From the NCBI GenBank assembly GCA_003023565.1, contig PXSA01000007.1, positions 24,391 through 88,390 of the forward strand: 64,000 nt of DNA, read 5' to 3'. Of this stretch, positions 1 through 8,661 are shown piece by piece. The notes beneath the pieces are model-generated. The model was not told the origin of the DNA, made no database searches, and worked only from the letters and a program-made list of their open reading frames with translations. Position 1 is the first letter of the stretch; every line of letters starts with the position of its first letter. The stretch is from Halobacteriales archaeon QS_9_68_17 (GTDB lineage: Archaea; Halobacteriota; Halobacteria; Halobacteriales; Natronoarchaeaceae). A program made the position numbers and the translations under genes.

Positions 1-2
1 AG

Positions 3-137
3 GTCGGCCGGCGGCTGGGCGGCGACAGCAGCGGCGACGGCAGCGGAGGCGGCATCCGCGGTCGCATCGGCGGTCGGAGCGGCGGCGGGAGCCAGGGGAC
101 CCGTTCGCGGTCGCTTTCCGAGCGGCTACTCGGGTAG
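3..137 (+). CDS. possible 3' end of a truncated gene
   Basis: One frame is open from the window edge to a TAG at 135-137. It encodes a Gly/Ser/Arg-rich tail ending in a leucine-containing segment (SLSERLLG). Low-complexity GC-rich sequence keeps several frames open here, so this is a weak call. No family can be recognised from the visible residues. Confidence 0.22.
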   Translation, partial: VGRRLGGDSSGDGSGGGIRGRIGGRSGGGSQGTRSRSLSERLLG

Positions 138-320
138 GTGCCGGACGTCGACTGCGCGCGCCCCGGGACGAGCGTCGACAGGCAGGACCGGCACGCGACC
201 GTGGAAACGGACGTAGAGAGCGACGGCGAAGCGGTGGAGCCGTCCGCGCGGTCTCTCCGCCCGGACTGCTACGAGGACCTTCTGGAGCGTCCGGGGACCG
301 GCGGAGGGAAGCGGGACGCG

Positions 321-1661
321 TCAGACCGGCTGAAGCCGGGCGGAGAAGTGCCGCAGTTCCGCCATCTCCGGTTCGTCGACGACTTCTAATCCGGAGACCG
401 CATCCGCCCGTTCCGCGACCGCGGCGAGCGTGTCGACCACGTGCTCGACGTGCTCGCGGTGGTACGTGCGCCGCGGGAGCGCGAGGCGGACGAGGTCGGG
501 GCGCTCAGCGCCGGGGAACGCGAACTCCCCGAGTTCGACCGCGCGGACCCCGCCCTCGCGGTAGAGTTCGCAAGCGAGCGCCTGCCCGGGGAACTTCTCG
601 GTCGGGACGTGCGAGAACATCGCGCCGGCGTCGACGTACACGGCGTGACCGCCGGGCGGCCAGTACAGCGGGACGCCGGCCTCGCGGAGCCGTTCGCCGA
701 GACCGCGGACCTGCTCGACGCGGTCCCGGACGGAGGGGAGTTCGACCGCCTCGCGGAGGCCCGTCGCCATCGCCGCGAGGTCGCGGCCAGCCATGCCGCC
801 GTACGTCGGGAAGCCCTCGTAGAGGATCGCCCGCTGTTTGACTCGCTCGAACAGGTCGTCGTCTCGGACTGCGACGAATCCGCCGACGTTGACCAGCGCG
901 TCCTTCTTGCCGCTCATGACGAGCGCGTCGGCGTAGCCGAGTTGCTCGCGAGCGATGGCGGCGATGGACTCGTCGCCGTAGCCCGGTTCGCGCTCGTGGA
1001 CGAAGTAGGCGTTCTCGGCGAACCGGCAGGCGTCGATCACGAACGTCGCGTCTATCTCGTCGGCGAACTCCCGGACGGCCCGCGTGTTCTCGACGCTGAC
1101 CGGTTGTCCGGCGGCCGAGTTGTTGGTGACCGTGAGAACGACGCAAGGGACGTTCTCAGCACCGACGCGGTCGACGCGCTCTCGCGCGCGCTCGACCGAG
1201 AAGTTCCCCTTGAACGGTGCGACCTCGTCGGGGTCGTGCGCGCCGTCGACCGGGCAGTCCACGGGGTCCGCGCCCTGATTGGCGACGTGTGCGCGGGTCG
1301 TGTCGAAGTGGGTGTTGTTGGGAACGACGTCGCCCTCGTCGATCAGCGCGCCGTAGAGGACGTTTTCGGCTCCCCGGCCCTGGTGCGTCGGGACGACCCT
1401 CTCGAACCCCATGACGTCCGCGACCGCGGCTTCGAGTCGGTCGAAGCTCTCGCTGCCGGCGTAGGCCTCGTCCCCGCGGAGGAGGGCGGCCCACTGCTCG
1501 TCGCTCATCGCGCCGGTGCCGCTGTCGGTGAGAAGGTCGACGTACACGTCCTCCGCGTCGAGATTGAAGACGTTGTACCCCGCCGCTTCGAGGTTCGTCT
1601 CGCGCTCCTCGCGGTCGGGCAGCTCGATCCGCTCGACCATCTTCGTCTTGTACGCTTCCAT
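321..1661 (-). CDS. tnaA: tryptophanase / tyrosine phenol-lyase family beta-eliminating lyase
   Basis: This PLP enzyme probably cleaves tryptophan to indole, pyruvate and ammonia. The 446-residue protein is close to the family's usual length. It shows the PTHQGR segment near residues 91-96 and the SGKKDA motif at 250-255, where Lys253 (or 252) should bind PLP. ATG at 1659-1661 is the start; a TTAA element lies about 32 bases upstream (1693-1696), consistent with a leaderless archaeal promoter. The gene stands alone, so pathway context is absent. Tryptophanase and tyrosine phenol-lyase cannot be separated with certainty by eye; tryptophanase is the usual haloarchaeal annotation. Confidence 0.88.
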   Translation of the reverse strand: MEAYKTKMVERIELPDREERETNLEAAGYNVFNLDAEDVYVDLLTDSGTGAMSDEQWAALLRGDEAYAGSESFDRLEAAVADVMGFERVVPTHQGRGAENVLYGALIDEGDVVPNNTHFDTTRAHVANQGADPVDCPVDGAHDPDEVAPFKGNFSVERARERVDRVGAENVPCVVLTVTNNSAAGQPVSVENTRAVREFADEIDATFVIDACRFAENAYFVHEREPGYGDESIAAIAREQLGYADALVMSGKKDALVNVGGFVAVRDDDLFERVKQRAILYEGFPTYGGMAGRDLAAMATGLREAVELPSVRDRVEQVRGLGERLREAGVPLYWPPGGHAVYVDAGAMFSHVPTEKFPGQALACELYREGGVRAVELGEFAFPGAERPDLVRLALPRRTYHREHVEHVVDTLAAVAERADAVSGLEVVDEPEMAELRHFSARLQPV

Positions 1662-1825
1662 GCGATGGCGTAAGGCCGCCGCCGTGAAGGAGTTAATCGG
1701 CGGGATCTGCCGGACTGCGGGCAGATACGGCGGGTGGGGTGGGCGTCATGCCGACGGCGCACAGCCCTATTCATCGACCGTCAGTTCCGGGCGTCAGGGG
1801 TCGAACTCGTCGCGTCCGCCGACGA

Positions 1826-2245
1826 TCAGAAGCCGACGTGCGAGGTCGACTCGGGGCCGTCGTCGCCGTCGTCGATACCGCCCTCGTGCTCGAAGTCGGC
1901 GTCGTCGTTGACGAGGTAGACGTCGCCGCGGTTGACCGTGACCTCGACCGGCGGGAGCGTCGTTCCCGCGGCCTCGCCGTTGTCGCAGTCGCCGGAACAG
2001 GCGTCGAACAGTGACCCGTGCTTGGGGCAGACGAGTTGCCCGTCGCGGACGGCGGCTCCGAACCCCCGGTCGAACCGCTGGGCCTCGTGCGTACAGCGGT
2101 TGATCCACGCTCTCACCTCCTCCTCGCCGTCCTCGTCGCAGGGGAGCAACAGCACCTCGTCCAGTTCGTCGTACTCGTCGCGGACCGTGAACAGCCACGA
2201 CCCCTCCTCGCGGACCGTGTCGACGGTCGTCAGCCGCTGGGGCAT
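1826..2245 (-). CDS. Rieske-type [2Fe-2S] protein
   Basis: This is a 139-residue single-domain ferredoxin-like Rieske protein. The two cluster-binding boxes are visible: CTH at residues 51-53 and CPKHG at 73-77. The C-terminus is strongly acidic (a DDGDDG run). The start at ATG 2243-2245 is chosen because the frame upstream is compositionally unlike protein, and the Rieske domain begins soon after. No oxygenase partner lies beside it, so it may be a free electron carrier or an assimilatory subunit; that is inference. It lies between tryptophanase and a dispersed repeat, all on the same strand. Confidence 0.85.
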   Translation of the reverse strand: MPQRLTTVDTVREEGSWLFTVRDEYDELDEVLLLPCDEDGEEEVRAWINRCTHEAQRFDRGFGAAVRDGQLVCPKHGSLFDACSGDCDNGEAAGTTLPPVEVTVNRGDVYLVNDDADFEHEGGIDDGDDGPESTSHVGF

Positions 2246-2342
2246 GTTCGACGGGAAACGGGGGCGAGCGGATAACTGTTGGTGGTCGGGAGGCACCGCG
2301 CACTCGACACGTTCGGACGGTCGCGCTCGAAGAGACAGTGCG

Positions 2343-2599
2343 AAGCGGCCGCGCTGACCGACGCGAACGGAGTGAGCGCGGTCAGCGAACGGGGAAGGGC
2401 AGGCGCTCAGAGCGTGCGCCGTCGACCGACGGCGCTCGCGCGGACTGGCAGCCTGGACCGACGCCCGAGGCGAAGCTGAGGGCGTCGTGGAGGACATTGA
2501 AAGGGCGCAGCGAGTAGCGAGGGAGCGAAGCTCTCTCGGACCGTTCGAGCGGGCCTTCGGCCCGTGAGAAGAGCCTGTCAAGGCCGACAAGGGCTTTCT
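2343..2599 (-). repeat. dispersed hairpin repeat, copy A (after aspartate kinase)
   Basis: This gene-free stretch shares a framework with 5606-5733 and 8374-8661. The shared blocks are a CTCGCGC..ACT..C.G..CCT block (2434-2456), a GGACATTGAAAGGGCGCA block (2492-2510) and a CAAGGCCGACAAGGGC block (2579-2594). Between the blocks are perfect stem-loops: arms of 8 at 2416-2435, 8 at 2459-2487 and 6 with a TTC loop at 2550-2564. The element ends within two bases of the aspartate kinase stop codon. It probably forms the 3' untranslated region or a termination structure of that gene. Confidence 0.75.
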
Positions 2600-3778
2600 T
2601 TAGAAGCGGTCCTGCATGATCTCCAGCGCCTCCTCGCGGTCGCCCCAGTTGACGAAGACGGCGACCGAGGTGGCGCTGGTGATGAGGTCGTGGAGGTTGA
2701 TGCCGGCCTCCGCGATGGGGTCGACTATCTCTCGCACGATCCCCGGGCGGTTGGGGAGTTCACCGCCGGTGACGCGGATGACGGCGATGTCGTCCTCGAC
2801 GGTGACGCTGGAGAGCGGTTCCTGGTCGACGACCTCGCGGTGAAGCACCGTCTCGGCCTTCTCGGCGGCGCTCTCGTCGACGTAGTAGGTGACGGAGTCC
2901 ATGCCGCTGGCGACGGCGTCGACGTTGACCTCGGCCTCGCCGAGGGCGGTCGAGAGCCGCTGGAGGATGCCGGGGCTGTTGCGGATGGCGCGGCCGGCGA
3001 CCGTGAGGCAGGCGAGCGGCTCCTCGCGCATGTCGACGAGGCTGTTGAACTCGCCCTCGATGCGGGTGCCGCCGGTGAGCAGGTCGCCGTGCTGGTAGTG
3101 GACGACGCGGACGCCCATGTTGCCCGCCTTGTACGAAAGGGCGCTGGGGGCGACGACCTCCGCGCCGCGGAACGAGAGGTTGCGGAGTTCGTCGACGGTG
3201 ATCTCGCCGACGTTTCGCGCGCCCTCGACGACGCGGGGGTCGCCGGTCATGACGCCCTCGACGTCGGTGACGATGACGACCTCGTCGGCGTCCATGTACT
3301 TGCCGAGCATGACGGCGGTGGTGTCGCTGCCGCCGCGGCCGAGCGTCGTGACGTTGCCCTCGTGGTCCTCGGCGAGGAAGCCGGTGATGACGGGAACGAC
3401 GCCGTCCAGGTCCGCCGCGAGGTCCTTCGCGCGGCGCGTGGTCTCCTCGACATTGACCTCGCCGTCGGCGTCGGTGATGACCGGCCAGCGCCCGCTCCCG
3501 GGTTCGAGGAAGACCGCGTCGATGTCGCGCGCGGCCAGCGCCGCCTTGAGCATGCGGACGCTGGTGCGCTCGCCCATGCTGACGATCTGGGCGCGGTCGG
3601 CCTCGACGGTCTCGAACGTGATCTCGTCGAGCAGTTCGTCGGTCGTCGACCCCATGGCGCTGGCGACGACGGCGATCTCGTGGCCCTCCTCGACGGCCGT
3701 GGCGATCGAGTCGGCGGCGCGGTTGACCCGGTCGCCGCTACCGAGACTGGTGCCGCCGAACTTCGCGACTACCCGCAT
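2600..3778 (-). CDS. lysC: aspartate kinase
   Basis: It phosphorylates aspartate, the first committed step towards lysine, methionine, threonine and isoleucine. The 392-residue protein opens with the KFGGTS phosphate-binding motif at residues 6-11 and has an LGRGGSDTTA nucleotide-binding segment mid-protein. The last third carries two ACT-type regulatory domains (for example the NRPGIV segment), so feedback inhibition by an end-product amino acid is likely. The length is somewhat short of bacterial enzymes but normal for haloarchaea. No other pathway genes are adjacent. Its TAA stop abuts repeat copy A. Confidence 0.95.
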   Translation of the reverse strand: MRVVAKFGGTSLGSGDRVNRAADSIATAVEEGHEIAVVASAMGSTTDELLDEITFETVEADRAQIVSMGERTSVRMLKAALAARDIDAVFLEPGSGRWPVITDADGEVNVEETTRRAKDLAADLDGVVPVITGFLAEDHEGNVTTLGRGGSDTTAVMLGKYMDADEVVIVTDVEGVMTGDPRVVEGARNVGEITVDELRNLSFRGAEVVAPSALSYKAGNMGVRVVHYQHGDLLTGGTRIEGEFNSLVDMREEPLACLTVAGRAIRNSPGILQRLSTALGEAEVNVDAVASGMDSVTYYVDESAAEKAETVLHREVVDQEPLSSVTVEDDIAVIRVTGGELPNRPGIVREIVDPIAEAGINLHDLITSATSVAVFVNWGDREEALEIMQDRF

Positions 3779-3880
3779 CGTACCACTCGTATATTCGTGT
3801 TAACGACGCTCATGGCGTACCGTATATCTCACCGCGCAGATAACCCTGTCTATCTCCGAGAACCCTGACGGAAGACCGTC

Positions 3881-5038
3881 TTACTCCTCGCCCCCGTCGG
3901 CGTCGGCACCGGGAGCGTCGGCATCGGGCGCGTCCGGAGTCGTGGGGTCCGCTTCCGCGGGAGGGTCATCGGACGTCTCGGGTCGGTCGGCGGGGGTCGC
4001 TGACGGCGGTCGATGCCCGGTCCGGTCCGGCGACACCCGGCCGGTGTCGTCCCGGTCCTTGGCGGGATCGAACACGACGAGGCCGCTGTCGCCGGCGAAC
4101 TCGTAGGCGTACCACTCCGAGACGGTCAGCGCGCCGTTCGTCTTCCGGATGCGGATGCGACGGACGAGCGCGTCGTTCACGAGTTCGGCGTTGAGTTCCA
4201 GGTCGACGACGCCGTCGACGATGTAGTCGAGGTCGTGGGGAACGTGCCGGACTCGCCGGTGTAGGTCGCACCGGCGAGGATGGGGACGAACCGGCCCTTG
4301 CAGACGTCGGCGCGGACGTCCTTGACGAAGTCGTAGGTCTGAACCGGCTGAACGAGCGTCCCGAACTCGGTCAGCGAATCGACCACGACGCCCTCGTCGA
4401 CCATCGACTCCGCTTCGAGGCAGTTGTCGAGTTCGTTCTCCGGTTCGCTCGGGTCGCTGGGGTCGCGGACCGTCTCGGTGGCCGGCCGCGTGACCTCGTG
4501 GATGTGGCGGTTCCACCGTCCGGTGGAACATGCGGTCGCGGTCCTCCATCCGGTGGTGAAACAGTCGAGGATCCGGAGGCGACCGCTCTCCAGGAGGGAG
4601 GACGTTCCGGTCCATGGTGAGAAACGTCTCGACGACGGAGATCGGCAGCTCCCGAAACGTGACGAAGACGGCGGGTTCGCCGCGCCGGAGCGTCCGTCAC
4701 ACCAGTTCGGCGTCCAGCGCCTCGTGGCGAGCGCCGGCCCGCCCGGAGAGCATGACGAAGGAGTTCCTCGGCGGTCCCTCGGGGAGCGCGGCGTCGAGCG
4801 TGGAGACGCCGGGGGAGAACCGCCGGTGGCCGTGGTACTCGGTGAACACGCTGTTGGACTCCCGCATCGCGTCCCGGCAGGCGCGGGAACAGAGCGTGTA
4901 GGTCGTCCCCTCGTGGTCGCGTCCCACCGACTCCGTCGCGGCCGGGAGCCGACAGAAGTCACAGCGGTCAGCCCCGTCGGGTCGACTGGTCACGTCGGAC
5001 CCTATCGCCGCCCGCGTCGAAAACGTGGTGTTCGTCAC
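3881..5038 (-). pseudogene. decayed HTR-like / RecA-superfamily ATPase-like protein gene
   Basis: Protein-like sequence is spread over three frames. 5038-4700 encodes a Cys-containing N-terminus (CDFC..., LCSRAC) and the RecA-fold start, up to EALDAELV and a TGA. A second frame gives EPAVFVTFRELPISVVETF, and a third gives LESGRLRILDCF and then VVVDSLTEFGTLVQPVQTYD. After about 4240 another frame gives LDYIVDGVVDLELNAELVND and an acidic tail ending at 3881. At least four frame changes (near 4700, 4585, 4550-4515 and 4240) break it. Intact haloarchaeal relatives are annotated HTR-like and resemble KaiC/RecA ATPases without a clear catalytic set. The small gene at 17333-17911 belongs to a similar fold. 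Confidence 0.8.
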
Positions 5039-5058
5039 CGCCCATCGTACGCCGCGGA

Positions 5059-5064
5059 TTTAAA
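5059..5064 (+). promoter_or_regulatory. TATA box for the 5090 gene
   Basis: TTTAAA lies 31-26 bases before the ATG at 5090. This is the spacing expected if transcription starts at the start codon, and it favours 5090 over the in-frame ATG at 5081. Confidence 0.6.
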
Positions 5065-5089
5065 TGTGTGGAACGATAGCATGGAGGTA

Positions 5090-5515
5090 ATGCGAGTACG
5101 CGACGCCGTGGAGGCGGACGCGGAGGAGATGGCCGCGATCGCCGACTCGCCCAGCGACGTCATGCGGAACCTCGTACACGACCGCACGGTTCGGGTCGCG
5201 GAGTCCGAGGAACGAGGGACCGATCCGAACGCGGACGCGGACGACGAGGACGCCGGGTTGCTCGGGTTCGTCAGCTTCGACGCCAGACAGGACTGCGTAC
5301 ACGTGACGCAGGTGGACGGCACCGAGAAGGCCTGCGAGCAACTGCTCGCCGAACCCGTCCGCTTCGCCCGGCGAGAGGGGATGTCGGTCGAACTGATCGC
5401 TCCGGAGTCCGTCCCGCACGTCGCCACCGCGGCCCGGAGCGTTGGCTTCGACGAGCGGGGCCCGGGGCCGCAGTTCGACGGCACCCCGACGAAGAAGTAC
5501 CGACTGGAGCCCTGA
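5090..5515 (+). CDS. GNAT-like acetyltransferase-fold protein
   Basis: This 141-residue protein opens like a GNAT domain (MRVRDAVEADAEEMAAIADS) and has a central strand GLLGFVSFDA. It ends with a helix-strand region about CEQLLAEPVRFARREGMSVELI and a GFDERG turn typical of the last GNAT strands. The acetyl-CoA loop (Q/RxxGxG/A) is not clear, so catalytic activity is uncertain. An in-frame ATG at 5081 would add three residues; the TATA position supports 5090. A GGAGGT lies only one base before the ATG, too close to act as a normal ribosome-binding site. It is a single gene facing the decayed gene on the other strand. Confidence 0.65.
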   Translation: MRVRDAVEADAEEMAAIADSPSDVMRNLVHDRTVRVAESEERGTDPNADADDEDAGLLGFVSFDARQDCVHVTQVDGTEKACEQLLAEPVRFARREGMSVELIAPESVPHVATAARSVGFDERGPGPQFDGTPTKKYRLEP

Positions 5516-5605
5516 GGGTCGCGAAGTGGCGTCTCGCTTCGGTGGCCGGGTCAAGAGCCATAGGTCCGTGGTAGGGGACGGCGTCAGTACGCGATGGGCG
5601 AGATC

Positions 5606-5733
5606 GTCAACCGGCCGCGCGCCTCACGGTGGCTCGCGCAGACTGGCGGTCCTTAGCGAGAACCGCTTCGCGGTTCTCGCGGTGGACATTGAAAGGGCGC
5701 AGCGAGGCCTGCCAAGGCCGAGCAAGGGCTTTC
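5606..5733 (-). repeat. dispersed hairpin repeat, copy B (after polD1)
   Basis: This is the shortest copy of the family. It has the CTCGCGCAGACTGGCGGTCC block (5633-5652), then a perfect 11-base-pair stem with a TTC loop at 5656-5680. The GGACATTGAAAGGGCGCA block (5684-5701) and the CCAAGGCCGAGCAAGGGC block (5712-5729) follow. The final GGGCTTTC runs directly into the polD1 stop codon at 5734-5736. No gene is present. Confidence 0.8.
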
Positions 5734-7353
5734 TCAGGTGAACTTTCGGAGCGTCGGTTCCAGCGTGTCGAGGTCGACGACCGGCGCGTAGCCGGCGTCG
5801 GGGTCGATGTTGACGGACTTCTGGAACTCGGTCTGGGCCTGCCAGCAACCGCTGTTGACCGAGAGGACGTTGTGGTACTTGCCGACGCCGAGCTTGTGGA
5901 CGTGGCCCGTATGGAAGACGTCGGGGACGCTGTCGATGGTGAGGTAGTCCTTCTCCTCGGGCGCGAGGCGGAGGTGGCCGCCGTACTGCGGCGCGACGTG
6001 GCGCTTCTTGAGAAGCTGGTACATCGCCTTGTGCGGCTCGTCGTAGCTGGCCCGGTCCTCGGGGAGTTCCGCGATGACCTCGTCCAGCGAGACGCCGTGG
6101 TACATGAGGACGGAGACGCCCTCGATGGTGACCGTCGAGGGGTTGCCCGTGAAGCGGGCGTCGTGGGCGCTCATCATGTCGCGGAGCTCCTCGTCGAACG
6201 CGGGTTGCGGTTCGGCGAGGCGGACGGCGTCGTGGTTCCCCGGGATCATGACTATCTCCATGTCGCCGGGCACCTCCTTCAGGTACTCCGAGAAGCGCTC
6301 GTACTGCTCGTAGATGTCGACGATGTCAAGTTCCTCGTCCTGGTCGGGGTAGACGCCGACGCCCTCGACCATGTCGCCCGCGACGAGGAGGTACTCGACG
6401 TTCTCGGCCTCGGGCGTGTGCAGCCAGTCGGCGAAGCGGTGCCAGGCGTCGGCCATGAACTCCTGACTGCCGACGTGGACGTCGCTGATGAGCGCCGCCT
6501 GCACGTGGCGGTCCGCGGTGTTCGGCGAGTACGTCCGGGGGACGTCGGGGAAATGCATCGAGTCGACGAAGAGGATGCCGGCGTCGTCCGCGAGGGTCCC
6601 CTCGACGGCGATCACCTCGTCGCAGAGCAGTTCCTCGACCATGGCGGCGATGTCGCGGTCCTTCATCACCAGACAGGGGAAGGTGCCGGTCCGGTCCTCC
6701 AGTTCGACCAGCCAGTGGCCGCTGGCGGTCGAGCGGATGTCGCTGACCATCCCGACCATCGACGCCTCGCTGCCGCCCGGCATCGACTGGATGGCCTCCG
6801 CGGGGCGGTGGTTCACCCGGGCGCGGAGCGTCTCGCCGAGGCGGTCGTACCGGTCGCGAAACACCGTCACGAAGTCCTCGTACTCGCCGGTGCCGGTGCT
6901 CTGCCCGGTGATGTCGTTGTCGATCTCCGGTTCGGTTGGCGACCGCTCGACCGAACCGCCCGTCGACACCGTCGTTTCAGATGGAGCGCTTTCAGGCGGA
7001 GATTCACTGCCGCTATCGGGTACCGCAGTCGAAACGGAGGGGTCTCGTGGGGCGGGGTCAGTCCGGTCGTCTCCGCTCTCGCCGGGCGGGGCGTCGACGG
7101 CCCCGGCGCGGGTGGACGCGGACTCGCTCATCGTCGCCGGGTCGCCCGCGGCGTCGGGGTCGAGCACCTCGCGCACGTGGTCGACCGAGAGCCTGAGCGC
7201 GCCGTCGGGTGCCGCGTCGACGACGCGTTCGAGCGCGCGGGCCGGGTCCTCCGCGGAGGCGATGAGCGTCACCGCCTCGCGGTCGGCGTTGTACCCCCGG
7301 CTGGTGAGTTCGCTGACGATCCGGGCGGGGGCCTCCAGCGGCACACCCCTCAT
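5734..7353 (-). CDS. polB (polD1): DNA polymerase D (family D) small subunit, DP1
   Basis: This is the exonuclease-type subunit of the euryarchaeal replicative polymerase D; the catalytic large subunit is not in the window. The 539-residue protein has an N-terminal helical region (to about 90), a Pro/Ser/Thr/Asp-rich linker, an OB-fold (MVSDIRS...) and a calcineurin-like phosphoesterase domain. The metal motifs are ISDVHVGS, VAGDMVEG, PGNHDA, MYHGVS and TGHVHKLG, so the 3'-5' nuclease appears intact. ATG 7351-7353 is preferred over an upstream TTG. It lies in the conserved origin neighbourhood with sec11 and orc1, divergent from sec11. Its 3' end abuts repeat copy B. Confidence 0.93.
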   Translation of the reverse strand: MRGVPLEAPARIVSELTSRGYNADREAVTLIASAEDPARALERVVDAAPDGALRLSVDHVREVLDPDAAGDPATMSESASTRAGAVDAPPGESGDDRTDPAPRDPSVSTAVPDSGSESPPESAPSETTVSTGGSVERSPTEPEIDNDITGQSTGTGEYEDFVTVFRDRYDRLGETLRARVNHRPAEAIQSMPGGSEASMVGMVSDIRSTASGHWLVELEDRTGTFPCLVMKDRDIAAMVEELLCDEVIAVEGTLADDAGILFVDSMHFPDVPRTYSPNTADRHVQAALISDVHVGSQEFMADAWHRFADWLHTPEAENVEYLLVAGDMVEGVGVYPDQDEELDIVDIYEQYERFSEYLKEVPGDMEIVMIPGNHDAVRLAEPQPAFDEELRDMMSAHDARFTGNPSTVTIEGVSVLMYHGVSLDEVIAELPEDRASYDEPHKAMYQLLKKRHVAPQYGGHLRLAPEEKDYLTIDSVPDVFHTGHVHKLGVGKYHNVLSVNSGCWQAQTEFQKSVNIDPDAGYAPVVDLDTLEPTLRKFT

Positions 7354-7448
7354 GATCAGTGGCGAGTGCAAAAACGTAGCGGAACTGTTCCCATCGCGGG
7401 GTGGTGCAAGCAGAAGGTTGATTTCGCGCAGGGGAGTATGGCGTGACG

Positions 7449-8285
7449 ATGACTGACTCCGGTCCCGGCGACGCCCCCGAGCGCGGACCGCCGGGAGACG
7501 ACGACCGGGCGAACGCGGAGAGCGACCGCGGATCGTCAGCCCGCGATGCCGACAGTACCGACGAAAGCGGTGGGTCCGCGCGTGACGACACCCCGCCGGC
7601 CGACGGTTCCGCTGTGGACGCCGGTGTCCGAGCGTCGTCCGAACGGTCCCCCACGGGCGACGACGCGGACCGCGTCACCGGCGAGAACCCCGTCCAGTGG
7701 TTCCTGAAAAGCGACAACGAGGGCGTCGCCGCGCTCCGGGACCTGCTGAGCACGGTCGCCCTGGTGGCGGCCGTCGGACTGGTCCTGTTCGCCGTCAGCG
7801 GCATCTGGCCGCCGCTGGTCGCCGTCGAGAGCGGGAGCATGGAACCCCATATGGAGAGGAACGACCTCGTGTTCATCGTGAACGAGAACCGGTTCGCCGA
7901 CGACGGCGCGGTCGCCGGGGTCGTCACGTACCAACAGGGGGAGGAGAACGGTCACCGGTCGTTCGGCAGTTACGGCGACGTGATCGTCTATCAGCCGGAC
8001 GGACAAGACGGCGTCCCGATAATACACCGGGCGCACATCTACGTCGAGGAAGGCGAAAACTGGGTCGAGGTCGCCGACAGAGACCACCTCCGCGGAAACA
8101 CCTGTCGGGAAGTTCCGAACTGCCCGGCCCCCCACGACGGCTTCATTACGAAAGGAGACAACACCCCGTACTACGACCAGGTTCGGGGGCGTTCCACCGT
8201 CGTCAAAAGCGAGTGGGTGCAGGGCCGCGCCGAGGTCCGCCTCCCGTGGCTCGGATGGATTCGCCTCCAGTTCGCGAGACTGTAA
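7449..8285 (+). CDS. sec11: signal peptidase I (archaeal Sec11 type)
   Basis: This membrane protease removes signal peptides on the outer face. The first 85 or so residues are an acidic, hydrophilic cytoplasmic tail that is unusually long. A transmembrane segment follows at about 99-118. Catalytic motifs: Ser130 in ESGSMEP, His193 in IIHRA and Asp237 in KGDNTP. His in place of Lys as the general base is the archaeal/ER pattern. A GTG six bases upstream at 7443 is an alternative start. It is divergent from polD1 and tail-to-tail with orc1, across repeat copy C. Confidence 0.93.
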   Translation: MTDSGPGDAPERGPPGDDDRANAESDRGSSARDADSTDESGGSARDDTPPADGSAVDAGVRASSERSPTGDDADRVTGENPVQWFLKSDNEGVAALRDLLSTVALVAAVGLVLFAVSGIWPPLVAVESGSMEPHMERNDLVFIVNENRFADDGAVAGVVTYQQGEENGHRSFGSYGDVIVYQPDGQDGVPIIHRAHIYVEEGENWVEVADRDHLRGNTCREVPNCPAPHDGFITKGDNTPYYDQVRGRSTVVKSEWVQGRAEVRLPWLGWIRLQFARL

Positions 8286-8373
8286 ACCGGGCCGACGGCG
8301 CTTCTCCTCGCGGATCCGTGCCGATCTCCATACGAAATAGAGGGGTCCGGATGCGTGCGCTCGGAGAACCATC

Positions 8374-8661
8374 CAACCGGCCGTGCTCGGAGGCGCGAGC
8401 GTAGCGAGCGCGCCGAGCAGACGGGGAAGGGTAACTCGGAGCGTGTCGCGGCGACCGCCGGCGTCTTCACGAGCGGAGCGAGTAAAGGCTCGTGAGGCCG
8501 AAGGTCTCGGTGGCTCGCGCGAACTCGCGGACCTGGAACGAGCGCCGAGGGCGCTCGGTGGCGTCTTCGCGAACGCAGTGAGCGAAGGCTCGGAGTGGCG
8601 ACGCCGCTCCGGCGGACATCGAAAGGGCGCAACGAGCGCCGCCAGGCCCGAACGAGGGCCT
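8374..8661 (-). repeat. dispersed hairpin repeat, copy C (after orc1)
   Basis: This gene-free stretch between the 3' ends of sec11 and orc1 shares with the other copies CCAACCGGCCG, GGGGAAGGG, a CTCGCGC..ACT..CGG.CCT block (8514-8534), GGACATCGAAAGGGCGCA (8614-8631) and CAGGCCCGAACGAGGGC (8643-8659). It is enlarged by extra stem-loops: GAGCGCC/GGCGCTC at 8540-8556, CACGAG/CTCGTG at about 8468-8494, and a near-palindrome about 8386-8420. The last bases run into the orc1 TGA. Both sec11 and orc1 transcripts could end here. Confidence 0.75.

Noticed and set aside
441..1673. Long open frame opposite tryptophanase, and similar long frames opposite aspartate kinase, polD1, orc1, uvrB, the antiporter and uvrC
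   Set aside because: High GC keeps antisense frames open. These translate to Arg/Ala/Val-rich sequence with no motifs, while the opposite strand holds clear conserved proteins.
5083..5088. GGAGGT as a Shine-Dalgarno site for the 5090 gene
   Set aside because: It is one base from the ATG, too close. The TATA box position fits leaderless transcription instead.
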